A stretch of DNA of 64,000 bases from Ehretia macrophylla (lineage: Eukaryota > Streptophyta > Magnoliopsida > Boraginales > Ehretiaceae), in NCBI GenBank assembly GCA_037974665.1, contig CM075771.1, forward strand, positions 21,029,425 through 21,093,424. The letters run 5' to 3'. Position numbers and translations under genes: made by a program. The notes beneath the pieces are model-generated. The model saw nothing but the letters and a program-made list of their open reading frames with translations, did not search any database and was not told the DNA's origin. Positions 32,580-44,609 of the stretch are shown piece after piece; position 1 is the stretch's first letter, and the number at the start of each line of letters is the position of its first letter.

Positions 32580-32841
32580 TTCTTTCTTTTTTTTTTTACT
32601 CGGTAAACAATTGTGATTCTATTTATAATCAAAAATATGTACACAAGTAATTACATACAAAAGCGATCCAATCAGGACGCACATGATAGGTGTAAGTTTA
32701 GCTAAGCAAAAACTCTATCAATAATTCTCCTATTGATTTTCCTGACACTATATAATTTTTCTTTTACATAAAAAAAATAATGTTGCTAAAAATCTGCTCT
32801 TCACTTTGGCCAATGAGCTGATGAATTCATTTTTTTGTCAA
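32580..32841 (-). mobile_element. 5'-truncated LINE-like retroposon, 262 bp
   Basis: AGCGTCTTTAAATTT (32565-32579) recurs as AGCATCTTTAAATTT (32842-32856), 14 of 15 identical. Just inside the left copy is a T-rich run, which on the minus strand reads CCGAGTAAAAAA, a poly(A) tail. No protein domain was recognised in the insert. Confidence 0.65.
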
Positions 32842-32856
32842 AGCATCTTTAAATTT

Positions 32857-35341
32857 GGAAAATCGTAGGATCAGATGGTAAACTGATAAAACGTGTACTA
32901 TATCCAGCAATCTCTCTCTCTCTCAAGTCGTGCACGTGAAAGATTTGTGTACCGAATTATTCTTTTATTTGAGATATCTAATAAAATAAATTAAAGAGTG
33001 TATCTACATGTTAAATCTGGCTTAGAAAAGCCAAATAAACTAATTATTGGATACGACTTGGTAGGTTGATCTCAACTTTAATGATGTTCGAAACCAAATT
33101 GGAAAAGATACTAGGCAAGCTTGTGTGGGGTTAGCATTATAACTCACAAGCTATTTAGCCGTTCATCATTATCTATATGCTATTTATCTATATATAAATA
33201 TCGATCTCAACTTTAAAGATGTTCAAAACCAAGAATCCTTCCGCTAGAAATCAGACAAAAATTCGATAATTCTATGAACACGTTTAGATATGATTAATGA
33301 AGTGTTCACATTGTAACTATAACGTTTTAGAAATGTCAACAATATTGTTTATCCTTTTTTCTTCCTTATAAGCTTATATTAAGTTTTGGTATCTAGAAGT
33401 GGAACCATTTTCCTAATACTATCTTAAAAAAAATTATTGAAATTCTAAATGTACCATAAACTGTCGATTGAGTATGAAGAATTTCTGTAAACATTCTTAG
33501 ATTTTCATGAACCTTTAAATAAATATATATTGATATTTTAAAAATGTTCCCGAAGGTTTTGACTCAATATAGAGAATTCTTGTATAGATTCATAGTTTCT
33601 CATAAGGCCCACCCTCTTTGTTTTAAAGATGAAAATAGAGCAACCAATTGGGCCACTAAAGAAGTTAGGCTAGATAGACTCCCGATGTTAGTAATACTCA
33701 TTCTCAGTAGGAGCGGACTCAAACATCTAAGTTCAAAATATGTAATTGTGCACTAAAAGAAATCATGATATGCTCCAGCTAATATTTTTGGGTAGGATCA
33801 TTGTACATATTTTTTTAGATGAGTTTAATGAAATACTTTGCTTTGCTAGCAAAAAACAGAAGTCATGATATGCATTTATACAGGAAAAATGCCCAATATA
33901 ATTATTTTTTTTGTAAAAAAAAATATTTTTTTTCAAGTTGTGCATACCCTCATCACCACATAGATCCGCCACTGCTTCCCAACTTATGTCTATTTTGGGT
34001 GCTGATTTCCCTAAGAGGGGAATCAATTAACTAGTTTCTTGTAAACACTAATACAAAGATTGCATGTTTCAAACCCAAAAAAAAAAAAAAAAGTTGGAAT
34101 TAATGCTATTAAACACATCTAGATTCAATTGGGTTTCCACGTCATCAACAAAAATAAATAAATAAAAAACATTCAGATTCAGCTAGCTTGAGCTTTCAAG
34201 ATAACTAATTGTCAATAATATATGTGAACTTAGCTAGGCAGCAATTTGGTCCTGAAACCGGAAAATAGCTAAAAATTTAAATGATTCCAGTATAGCATTA
34301 TTGATTATTGATTATTCAATGAGTAATAAATTAATTGTGTATCTTCAAGACAAATATTATTACCTTAGCTGGAACGTGGCAATGACTGCAAATTTAGACA
34401 AGAAGTAATGAAAAAACGAAGGACTTACAAGTGAAGTACGAAAAAGATGTAAAATGAGACCGTGAGTTGGTGGCTGGAGTTGGAAAGACATTTGGGTTGC
34501 TCAAGTTGGCAATTCAGAACTATTGAAAAGCTATTACAACGTCTTTTAATACGTTGTCATAGCTTCTTTTTATTTATTTATTAGAAACAGAGTACGTTTC
34601 AAAATTGATTGTCTTAGACCAATTCTAATAGTTCTCTTATTTGAAGAATTTCTCCTATTTTTACAGATCTCTTATTTCAATCTCGCTCCCCTATTTTTAA
34701 CTAATCATTTATTTTATAAAATTTATATTTTAGTTTCACTGCAACATCTCCTCTATTTTTAATTTTCTCATATAATCTAATTCTTAGTAGTATGGGGAAT
34801 GGGATGGGGGAGCAAATATGCTCCCCTAATTTTGTGGGATATGAATTTCAAAAGCATATTCCCCTAAAATATTGGAGATGGAATAAAGAGTTGTTAGATC
34901 AATTTAGCCCTAAGAGCTCCCCTAAATATATATAATGATTTTTGACATATAGGGAAAACTGTTGGAGTACCCCTTACAATTAAAATCCATTCTTTTTCTG
35001 ATCTATAACAACACTGAGATAGCTTAAGGCTAGAGCTTAGTTTCATATATATTATATATCTTCTTTTTTTTTAAACCATTTGTGCTGTCTCGAGCTTGAA
35101 CATAATTTAAAGATACTCTGGAGCGAAGAACATCGTTTTTCTTCATCGGCCATTGCATCTCGCACAAAAACAAGAGCTTAGAAATGAAGTCATTAAAATG
35201 ACAAAGAAAATAGATCAAGAAGCTCCAAAATAGATAATGCTTAAAATATAAATACTCCATGAGGCCAAAGTAAATGTAACCCTTTAATTTATATGAAATC
35301 AACGAGATGGTTGAACAGAGAGTTAGTCTAATTGAATTGTT
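32857..35341. other. Intergenic AT-rich stretch, possible MITE near 34610-34930
   Basis: No supported gene. The block at about 34610-34930 has repeated purine- and pyrimidine-rich motifs (CTCCCCTATTTTTAA, GGAGATGGAATAAAGAG) and loosely inverted ends around TAGACCAATT and AATTTAGCCCTAAG. It looks like a worn MITE, but its borders and target duplication could not be fixed. Confidence 0.35.
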
Positions 35342-35353
35342 TTTTTTTTGCTA
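35342..35353 (-). mobile_element. Ultra-short poly(A) retroposon with perfect 21-bp target duplication
   Basis: A 21-bp sequence starting AGTTAGTCTAATTGAATT occurs at 35321-35341 and again at 35354-35374 without a mismatch. Between them are only eight T and GCTA, which on the minus strand is TAGC plus an A-run. This is the clearest of the micro-insertions because the duplication is longer than the insert. Confidence 0.75.
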
Positions 35354-35374
35354 AGTTAGTCTAATTGAATTGTT

Positions 35375-36770
35375 ATCAGATTATACCTTGCATATTTTTC
35401 AAATATTTGAAGTATAAAAAGTAGAAGCTATTTCAATTTATATTCTACATATTTGGTAAAAGTAAATGAAAAATATTTTAGAGTGGCTAGTGTTAAATGA
35501 TTTGAGAGTCCATCTTGAAACTAATTATTGATATATGGAGTAACTTGAGATCATATATATTAGTTTTGGAAGTTTTGATTTATCTATAAGGGATAATTGA
35601 ATTATCAAACACCCAGCTTGTAATTTAAATGTTGACGAGATGCATATCAAAGTCAATGCTTAAAACACGAATAACTCTTGCTAATGATTACTTTTGTATA
35701 AGGATGAATGGAAAATGGAGAACAGAAATTCATGACATTAACTTATAAGCTCTTGATTGATATGAATGTCTTCCTTACTTTTCATTTGAAGCTTTTTTCC
35801 TTAATGCTAATCTTAAAAATTTTAATTTATTGATATAAAATAATTAAATTTTCCGATGAGAAATTCAATTTCAACAAAAATTATAACTATTAGAATAATA
35901 TCTTCCAACAAGGCTATATGTCGGATGGGCCAGTATCATCACCAAACGATTACCCTCACGTGGGTGTAACATCTAGGGCAATATTTTTCAACGTGAGATG
36001 TATAAAAGCAAGTTTTGATGTCGGCCAATAACCATTATCTTAGACTTTTTTTTATTTTTATAGACTGAGATTGTTCGAATGCACATGAATGAATGGACCC
36101 GCGAAGTTGGCATTTGGTGATTTTCTCACATGCCATGCTGTCCTTGTCTTCAAACTGCCAACAACCACCAGAAAATTGATCATGTGTTTTATTTTCTCTT
36201 TGAAATGGCCATAAATTTGATTTGGTATTAGGAAAATTCTAGTCTTATTGCGTCACCTAAGAAGGAGTCAGATATAAATATATAATATAAGACCAAAACT
36301 TAATTTTAAGAATACGTATTCTTTTATCTTAAAATTAATTAATGATAGTAAAGTAGCTTAGATACTTATATAGTGATTTAAAAAAATTTGATTTGTTCAT
36401 GTGAACAACTAAATTCTTTAACATATGCTTAAGATATAAAGAAAAATAGTGTCGATAATGAAATATTTGGCCTTTATTTATTCTGATTGTATATTATACG
36501 ATGCAAAATTTAGTTAGACCAACCTAATGGTTTCTAATTAAATATATATATATTTTTTTAAATACACCTATAAACTTATCTAACACTATTATCACGTGGT
36601 ATTTCATTAGTGTGTGCTCTCATTCCAAGAATAATTCCCCAGTTCAACATAGTGGGAAAGAAACGGAAGAATGTTAAAGTTATGGGGCAAACATTTATTG
36701 CAGCATATCACAAGTGAGAAAACAAGATCATCACGGCGCCGCAAATTAAATAAGCTGCGTTCTTTGTATG
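35375..36770. other. Intergenic stretch upstream of the 2OG dioxygenase gene
   Basis: AT-rich, no gene or clear element. A TATA-like stretch TGTATATATACATATATG near 36768-36785 is a plausible promoter for the gene starting at 37072, with a pyrimidine-rich leader following. Confidence 0.45.
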
Positions 36771-37071
36771 TGTATATATACATATATGTCTAGTCTTAGC
36801 CCATAGCCTCATCCATTAACCTCTACACTCTCTACGCCCACCAACACATTAGAACTTGTACTAGCTTAAGAATCTAATTAATATTCTTGCCTAGCTCTTT
36901 CAATATCTATTCATATATTAATTACGTGTATTAATCGTCTAAAATTCGCAAAAATCACGTTTAATTTTACATTCATATCACAAGCTTTCGAGTAGATCTT
37001 TCAACTACGGCCTAATACCATTTGGCTTTCTTTATTATATTAAACTCCACTTATCCACCTTTGTCACGAAA

Positions 37072-38740
37072 ATGAGTTGCTTGCAAAGCTGGCCAGAACC
37101 AATTGTTCGAGTTCAATCTCTGTCGGACACTGGGGTACGAGTCATACCGGAACGTTACGTGAAACATCCACTGGAAAGGCCGTCGAAACGTGACACTGTA
37201 GCAGCTGATCAGGTTAATAATATCCCTGAAATTGACCTGCAAAACTTGTACTCTCCAAATGCCACACTCCGTGAAGCAACCCTTGCGAAAATCTCCAGCG
37301 CGTGTAGCGAGTGGGGGTTCTTCCAGGTCGTTAACCATGGTGTTAGCAATGACCTGATGGCGCGCACCCTGGAAGTATGGCGTGAATTTTTCTACCTCCC
37401 TCTTGAAGTGAAGCAACAATATGCCAACTCGCCGAGCACTTACGAAGGATATGGTAGCCGACTTGGAGTTGACAAGGGTGCGAAATTGGATTGGAGTGAT
37501 TATTTTTACCTTCACTATCTTCCCATGTCGTTAAGGGACCAGGACAAGTGGCCTAGCCTTCTACCTTCATGCAGGTAATAACTTTTCCTTTTTATTTTTT
37601 TTGGTGTGTAATGGAGTTCGAAGCTCCATGCAGTTAATATGAATATTTAAACATATTCATGCATGATATATATATATATATATGTCTATCATGCAAATAC
37701 AAATGTACTAACTTCCATTCAATCTATGCAGGGAATTGGTTGCAGAATATTGTGAAGAATTAACGAAATTGTGTGAAAAATTGATGAAAATTCTATCTAT
37801 AAACCTTGGATTAAAGGAAGAGTATCTTCAACAAGCTTTTGGAGAAGATGATGTTGGTGCATGTTTGAGAGCCATTATATACCCTAAATGTCCACAACCA
37901 GACCTTACACTAGGTCTTTCATCCCATTCAGATCCTGGAGGTATCACCCTCCTCTTTGCTGATGATAACGTCCCTGGTCTCCAAGTGCGTCGAGACGATA
38001 GGTGGATAACCATTAATCCTGTTCATAATGCCTTCATTGTAAATATGGGCGATCAAATCGAGGTATATCCCTCTTTTTCTCTCATTTATTAAATGTGACG
38101 CTGACAACTAAATAATTAACAAGTGAAATTTGAAAGGTACAATTTGACTTTTATATATATATATATATATAGTGACGGACCTATGTAGTGATGATGGTGT
38201 GATTGTGACACCCTCAATTTGAAAAAAGAAAATTCTTTCTTTTTTTTATTTTCTATTTTTTAAAAAAAATATTATATGAGACATTTTCCTTGTAAAAGTA
38301 TACAAACTGAGTTCTCTCATTGCACGATTGTATTTCTTATGTTTGGGTGTTTAGGTCCGTCCCTGTATATTTGACATTAGGCTTTTCTATATCATTAAGT
38401 TTTTAACTAAGAGGAGATCATGTTTATTTATTACTTGTGGTATCTCTAGTTTTTACTTTTAACAAACAGCTACGGCTAATTAATGTATAAGGTACTTAGC
38501 AATGGAATGTACAAAAGTGTGGAGCATCGTGTGATGGCCAACTCAGTCAAAGAACGAGTCTCTCTTGCCTTCTTCTACAATCCAAGAGGTGACATGCTCA
38601 TAAAACCAGCTGAAGAGCTTGTTGCAGAGGATCAGCCAGCGTTATATAGCCCCATGACATTTACTGAGTATAGGGCTTTCATAAGAACAAGGGGTACTTG
38701 CGGCAAATCCTATGTTGAATCACTCAAATCCCCACGTTAG
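37072..38740 (+). CDS. JOX: 2-oxoglutarate/Fe(II)-dependent dioxygenase, jasmonate-induced oxygenase (JOX) type
   Basis: Three exons (37072-37574, 37732-38062, 38492-38740) join in phase to 360 residues, the usual length for the family. The N-terminal domain starts MSCLQSWPEPIVRVQSLSDT and contains IPEIDLQNLY and SEWGFFQVVNHGVS. The catalytic domain has the iron ligands His and Asp in SSHSDPGGITLL and the distal His in KSVEHRVM, with the 2-oxoglutarate-binding R-x-S in ERVSLAFF. Motifs such as TYEGYGSRLGVDKGAKLDWSDY are very close to Arabidopsis JOX proteins, cytosolic enzymes that 12-hydroxylate jasmonic acid and so dampen jasmonate signalling. Intron 2 carries a small hAT-like MITE. A neighbouring Alfin-like gene in convergent orientation repeats the Arabidopsis arrangement. 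A broader LDOX-like assignment is the main alternative. Confidence 0.9.
38171..38365. mobile_element. hAT-like MITE in intron 2 of the JOX gene, about 195 bp
   Basis: The left end AGTGACGGACCTATG and the right end (reverse-complement CAGGGACGGACCTAA) are inverted repeats. TATATAT-type sequence flanks both sides, but because the left flank is a (TA)n tract the target duplication cannot be proved. The inside is AT-rich and non-coding. Confidence 0.65.
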
Positions 38741-39269
38741 GGTTGAAATTTCCTTCCATATATCTTTCTTTCTCTTCTATGCCTAGTTTTCAATGTCTTT
38801 TCGTACGAAAAGGGCTGAAACCAATGTACAAATGCATCTAAATAATTCATTACTAGGACTTTGGTCCCGTGGTATATTCTTCGCTGTAAATGCGAGAGGT
38901 TGCAAAATTGATATATTCTCATTAGTTATATTTTTAATATATGTTGTACGATTTTAAACATCTCTTAAATAAAATAAAAAAAGTTATAAATAATTCATTA
39001 CCAGTTTTCAGTTTTCAGTATTGTATTATGTGTGACGTTGATATTTCTTATCAATTAATAGTTCAAGGGCCAGAAACTTAAGTCAATAGGCTGATGGAAC
39101 AATATCCTATTTATAAGTTCGAGATCATGGAAAAGAGTTGGGTTCTTACCCAATGGAACTGAATGCACGAATTCGGCTACATGCTATTCATGCGTCCTAA
39201 AGCCATTGGCATGATTGGTTTTTAATTATTTACTTTTCTTAATTAAGGGAGAAGAGATAAACTTATAAT
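38741..39269. other. 3' flank of the JOX gene
   Basis: 3' untranslated region and AT-rich spacer; nothing further recognised. Confidence 0.45.
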
Positions 39270-39609
39270 AAATAAATGAAAAATAATTGAAAAGTAGTAG
39301 TACGTTGTTGTGTACTAAAACTGTTGTTGCGTAAACATTGCTGGGTTGTCAACTTAAGTTTTGACCCAAATTTCAAAGAAGCAGAAAATTTCAAACACGC
39401 ACGTTTTAGTACTGGAGCTCAAATGTCATGGTCACGTACTTTTACCTTTCACTTCAAGTGCCAAGAACAAGAAAATTGAACTTTTGCAATTCAGCACCCC
39501 ACAGGTAGATTGCATATACAGTGTGCAATGATAGAACTGTTTACGGTCAGCGTCAGTTATATAGCAGTTCCCACTAATTTTAAAAGTAAATTAATTAAAA
39601 AATGAAAAG

Positions 39610-40021
39610 TAATTTATTAAAATGGTCTTACATTTTTATTTTTTTTTATATTTAAGTCTTATATTTTTTATTTTAGATAAAATGATTCTTCATCTTTTAT
39701 TTTTGTGACAATTGTTAGTCTTTTAAGCAAAATTTGTCAAAAAAATAATATTAATGAGTACATAGATGACACATAGACGCAAAATTCATAAATCTCTAAG
39801 AGTAAAATTGTCATGTAATAAAATATAAGCATTCTAAAGTTTATGTATTTTGTGACCACGTGTCATTTATGTGCTCACTAATGTTATTTTTTGATAAATT
39901 TTGCTCCAAAAACTAATGGATGTCACTAAAATGAAAGATTAAGGACCATTTTGTCTAAAATAAAAGATAAGAGACTTAAATATCAAAAAAGACAAAGATA
40001 TATGACCATTTCGGTAAATTA
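39610..40021. mobile_element. Foldback (long inverted repeat) MITE, about 412 bp
   Basis: Arms of about 105 bp at 39610-39717 and 39915-40021 are inverted copies of each other. TAATTTATTAAAATGGTC at the left pairs with GACCATTTCGGTAAATTA at the right, and TATTTAAGTCTTATATTTTT pairs with its counterpart near 39980. The loop is non-coding. Ends of the form AAATGGTC are seen in Mutator-like plant MITEs, but the superfamily is not assigned. Unit A2 lacks it. Confidence 0.75.
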
Positions 40022-40331
40022 CCCAAAAATAAATTAGGAATGCATCTTTTTAAAACGTGCATATTTAACCTTCACTAAAAAAAAAAATCCTAATAAAAAT
40101 ACTAAATTGTGTGTTTTTAACTCTTATTCTGCGATAGTCCAGAATTCCCCCTGCATATGTAACTCATTCTCCTCTTCTAAATCGAATATCCGACTCTCTC
40201 GAATGAGTTTTTTTCCCAATTTTATTGGCATTGTAAAAACCATGTAGCTTGTTCAGCCAAGCAGTCAATTTATGCTAATGCTTTCAACAGTGCTGGATCC
40301 GTGAATTGCACGGAATTCTTTTCTGGATTTG

Positions 40332-40365
40332 CTTTTTCCTTTTTTCTGTTTTTTTTGGGTCAAAG
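40332..40365 (-). mobile_element. Ultra-short poly(A) retroposon with 8-bp duplication and paralogous empty site
   Basis: TGGATTTG at 40324-40331 recurs at 40366-40373. The insert on the minus strand reads CTTTGACCCAAAAAAAACAG, the same tail type (TTTGACC plus A) as the LINE fragment at 31996. Unit A2 keeps the uninterrupted site at about 31176 (TTTGGATCTGCATGAC). Confidence 0.7.
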
Positions 40366-40590
40366 TGGATTTGTATGACCTGTGACAATCAGACATTATT
40401 CTTGGGTACTAATATTATTGTCGGCTACAAACATATACGTATGCGTTTCTAGTCGGCGTTGATGCAGACAAGTGAACATTTTTTGTTTCTCTGAGTCCTT
40501 AATCTTTTCTCATTCAATTGAACAATATTTACATAATATTGAAATTCAATTTGGACACACTTTTGTCTCATTAATAATTTAAGAAAGAGT

Positions 40591-41160
40591 AAAATGCATT
40601 TATCATGATCCCACTTTCAAGTTTCATTCGACTCACCTCTCATATATTTTAATTCTCATATTAGAAAATTCTACCAATTTCTACCAAATGCGGACATTAA
40701 ATTTATTGACCTAAAATAATTAAATCGAGATACTCAGTTATAAATCACTTTCATTTTATGTTTGAAATCAATGTGGGTCATTACACCTAAGATATTCCAT
40801 CCTGTTCAGTGGGTACAGGGTGTGTTCTGAGGTATCAAAGATGTATTCAGTTGACAAATCCAAAGTATGATCACACATTGATTTGATAATACAACAAAAT
40901 CAGCAAGGCAAATAAAAGACAATAGTCCTATGAGAACCTCCAGTAAAGTTCTAAAGATATGTTCCTATAAATAGATTATGGTCTAGAATCAAAATAAGGA
41001 TTCCATAAGAAAGAAGTCAAAGTCAAAGTTCCGCCTCGTCGAGCACATATCTTTACCAGATATCACAGAAATGTTTACAAACCTAACAAGTTTATCATTA
41101 CACTATCTGTTAGCCACCAAATAAAAGCTAGCGATCCTTCTCTTTTGAGCTTAGCTTCAA
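40591..41160. other. 3' flank of the Alfin-like gene
   Basis: Includes the likely 3' untranslated region of the minus-strand Alfin-like gene (about 41000-41160). Nothing else recognised. Confidence 0.45.
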
Positions 41161-43009
41161 CTACTGCCTTCCGCGCTTCAAGCAGCAAGACGGGCACTTG
41201 TATTGCTTTATATTTTCAGCTTTAGCAGGTGTTATCTTCACGCACTTCCCATGGAACCACTTCTCGCAAACATCACAGCCAATCCAAAACTCATCAGCAT
41301 TATATTTTCCTTCACAGCTTCCACATAATGTTTCACTATGTTCCTCATCGTCCTCCTCATAGCTTTCATCTGCCAGCTTTGGGTTGCTTTTAGCCTGACC
41401 ATCGATGGATCTCTGCTAAATGAACACATTGAAGTTAACAACTTCTCATTTGAGGTCCAACAAAACAATGACAATTCCAGAGGCCAGCTTAGGGTTGGAT
41501 TTATTTCCAGTTGAAAGCTAGTGTTTCAATTAGATTGGCCTTAAAAGCCATGGAAAATTGTGATTGCTCGAAAATCCTCATCATAGAATCTGGCATCTTA
41601 GTTCCCAAGTTCACATACCAGCTTTCAGCAATGAGAAAAGGTATAAGAGGAGAAAGTGAAACCAAGTTAATAATTGGGGAAATGTAACCAGACAATCCAT
41701 TGTACCTTTGTGCTGCCACGGGATCTACTTCCACTATCCGCACTGGGCTTTTCTTTTGCAGGCTTCCTCTCTGTCACAACCTCTAAGACAGTGGGCAGAT
41801 CATTGATCAAGCTGAACAGACGCTTCCTGTACATCAAACAACATAAGGCATTGTAAACTAATCACTTGTCTAATACAGTTTGTTCTCGCAAGTCATATTG
41901 ACCTCTCCATACACAGTCAAGAGAAGAAATACCTTGAAGTGGTTTATAAAATTTTAAGAGTGGGAATGCTGGCATTTGGTTTCCTAATTTCAAGAAGCCG
42001 TACATAGCACATGATATGCATGAATAAATATGTTTTATATTAGCAAAAATAAATGATGACAGCACTTAAACGGTTTGGAAAGGAAATCAGGTATTGGTAA
42101 ACTTAAAAGACTTGAGGCTTGAGCTGTATACTGAAAAGTAAATAAAAACTTCTAGTGAAAATTGTTTGACCAACTTCAGGTTCCTTTCAGAGATACCACA
42201 ATGAAGGTAAAAAGTGAAAAGAAATGTCCCCATATCAGGGTGGTAATAGATATCCATCTCTACTTTAATGACTTAAGTTAATTCGTACAAGTAGATGAAG
42301 TTCGATTAAAGGAGACATCGTCTAAAGAGCAAATCAAGTAAATTATAAAAGAAATTATGCTATTTTAAGGTTTGATTTTCTTCAACTTCTGTTGACTGCC
42401 AAGCCTACTTTTTCCCCATTTGGAGCATTGCAGTCATCCAGGAATACAAAAATTATCATTACAAAACAGTTCTAGAAAAATCATTTTTCAGGGAATGGAT
42501 ATATCAAGTAGAAAGCTAGAGGCATAGACATAGTGCAATAGGTACCGTTAGAACAAAAGCGGGCACCAAAGAGTAAAAATTTATCCATATGAAACTACAA
42601 ACTTATTTTCTTCCCAATTTCTCTCCCTACAGGTAACATAACATGCATAAAAAACATGATATGGCCAAAGCTAAGCCACCACATACAGCAAAAACACGGT
42701 CATTTAAGTCTCTAAAACCATAAGTACTCAATTATTCTTAGAAAGGTGGGACAGATTCCCAGAAGAACATTCTAAATTGTGTACTGCACCAATCAAACAA
42801 ATTTCACCATAACTGTGGTTTTTTGTTTTCGACCTTTTTCCTTTTGTCTATTGCATGGCGAGTATGATATGTGATCCTATTTTTCATAATATTGGAAAGC
42901 TTAGTCGGGCAAAGCTCGGATACCCACGGATTTTACAAAAAAAAAAAATATTGGAAAGCTTCAGAGCCCCGTGGAATTAGTCGGGCAAAGCTCAGATACA
43001 CACAGATTT

Positions 43010-43049
<40 letters not shown>

Positions 43050-44609
43050 AAGCTTCTATATATCATTTTCCTTCCTCATCAATTGAGTTGCATAAATTAT
43101 TGAACAGAACGTGCAATGGCAATAAAGTAGAGCCAACTAGACAACATCAGTGTATCATCTGAAAGGTGATATGATCAACATAGTAGCGAAACTGAGATTT
43201 GATGACTAGATTCAAATTAAAATCATTGATCAACCTTTTACTCATTGACAGAACATAGTCCATATGCTCAGAATTACCTAAGAGCACTCCTTTCCCCAAC
43301 ACAGAAACCACTAAGGATATTACACTAGCACATCCATTTCAAAATATAAAAATGTACCTTTCATTTCGGTTCAGTCGTGCTCCAAAATAGAAAGCCACAG
43401 AGAGCAACCAACAATCACTATGCACAGAAACAAGAGAGAGCCAATCTTTACGATTCATCCCATCCCTAGCAAAGTTGATTCCTAAAGCAGGCTCTGGAAG
43501 CTCTGGTGGGACCTCTTCAGCAGGAAGATTGACTTCCCAGGTCTCATTGGGATGCCCATATAAACACAGATTCTCCTTCTCTACGCAAACAAAAGAATGA
43601 AGAATTAGGAAAAAAAAAATACAATATCAAAAGATGAAAACATAAAGTAAGAATTGTGATAAAATAATGAAAGCAAATTGAAATGAGGAAACAGAAACGT
43701 GTTAACCATTTTAGTTAATCAAAAGAGCTAAATTCATATATCATGCTTAATTACCAGCAGAAAGTCATACTTTTGACATAGTTTCTTAAATTCATTCAGA
43801 TTCAGTTACAAGCTATGATACACTGCAATTCTACAACCTAACAAATTGATTTTATTAGTCAAATTTTCATATCCGAGGAGAAGATGACAAAAAGAATATA
43901 TATTCCTTTATTTTGCACATCCCCACGGAAAAATTTCCACTTTAGCATCCTTTAATCCAGACAACATGATATAGGGATTTTACAGTAATTCAAAATGATT
44001 TCCAGAATTTGTTAACATTTTTAGTAAAGAATACTACAATTATTTTATTTTTTTGACAAGCAAAAGAAATCTCCAAATATTTTTAATTTCAGATTCCTCA
44101 GCAATTAAGCAGCGGCCAAGCAGAATCATAAATTTATTTACACGTTATCTACCAGCTATTCTTCATTAAATCAAAATTTAAACAAAACACACACACACAC
44201 AGAGCTCATTTTTCATCTACTAAATTGCAATGCACTAAAATCAGCTGCCGAAAACGCCAAAAATTCAAGCTTTTACTGCATCAATTTTTACTATCTCGAT
44301 ATTAACTCCAATTCACAGTAACAACAAAAAAGTAAATTCTGAATTAAAATTCACCTGGATCACAGAGACCGTACAATTCATCAACGTCTGTACAAAACGA
44401 CAAAGGATACCACATCAATTCTTAATTTAAAATTATAAAAAAATTCAACTATATATATATACATGCATGCATATAAACATACATATATATGTATATGCAT
44501 GTAATGGTAAAGTACCGTAAGTTAAAGCGCGAACGATGCCAGCACGGCGAGCGGTGAAATCTTTGAAGATCTCCTCTACAGTGCGGGGGCTTGAAGAAAT
44601 TGAAGCCAT
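41161..44609 (-). CDS. AL: Alfin-like PHD finger protein
   Basis: Five exons (44609-44516, 44387-44355, 43580-43358, 41826-41706, 41412-41161) join in phase to 240 residues. The N-terminal Alfin domain covers about residues 9-140: [60 protein letters not shown] and [17 protein letters not shown] Ser/Lys-rich linker with an acidic patch ([10 protein letters not shown]) leads to a C-terminal PHD finger with all C4HC3 ligands ([20 protein letters not shown], then [19 protein letters not shown] and CPSCC). AL proteins are nuclear readers of H3K4me3 that partner with chromatin repressors and act in germination and salt responses. Intron 3 is about 1.5 kb and carries two SINE tails. Which of the several AL paralogues this is cannot be decided here. 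Confidence 0.95.
42903..42947 (+). mobile_element. 5'-truncated SINE tail, first insertion
   Basis: AGTCGGGCAAAGCTCGGATA, CCCACGGATTTTAC and an A-run of about 12 lie between two copies of ATATTGGAAAGCTT (42889-42902 and 42948-42961). The motif is typical of the 3' part of tRNA-derived plant SINEs. It sits in intron 3 of the Alfin-like gene, opposite to its transcription. Confidence 0.7.
42962..43041 (+). mobile_element. 5'-truncated SINE tail, second insertion, ending in (TA)n
   Basis: CAGAGCCCCGTGGAATT, then the same AGTCGGGCAAAGCTC and a CACACAGATTT end, then a (TA)n tract of about 30 bp. A third copy of ATATTGGAAAGCTT follows (43042-43055). It is longer at its 5' side than the first copy and has a different tail, so simple tandem duplication does not explain it well. 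Confidence 0.7.

Larger units (their letters stand above)
39270..40590. repeat. Segmental duplication unit A3
   Basis: The left part (39280-39480) matches 19620-19800 and the right part (40283-40590) matches 31130-31440, with the same order and orientation as unit A2. Between the two parts A3 carries a foldback element that A2 lacks. A2 in turn carries the Gypsy element that A3 lacks. Confidence 0.75.
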
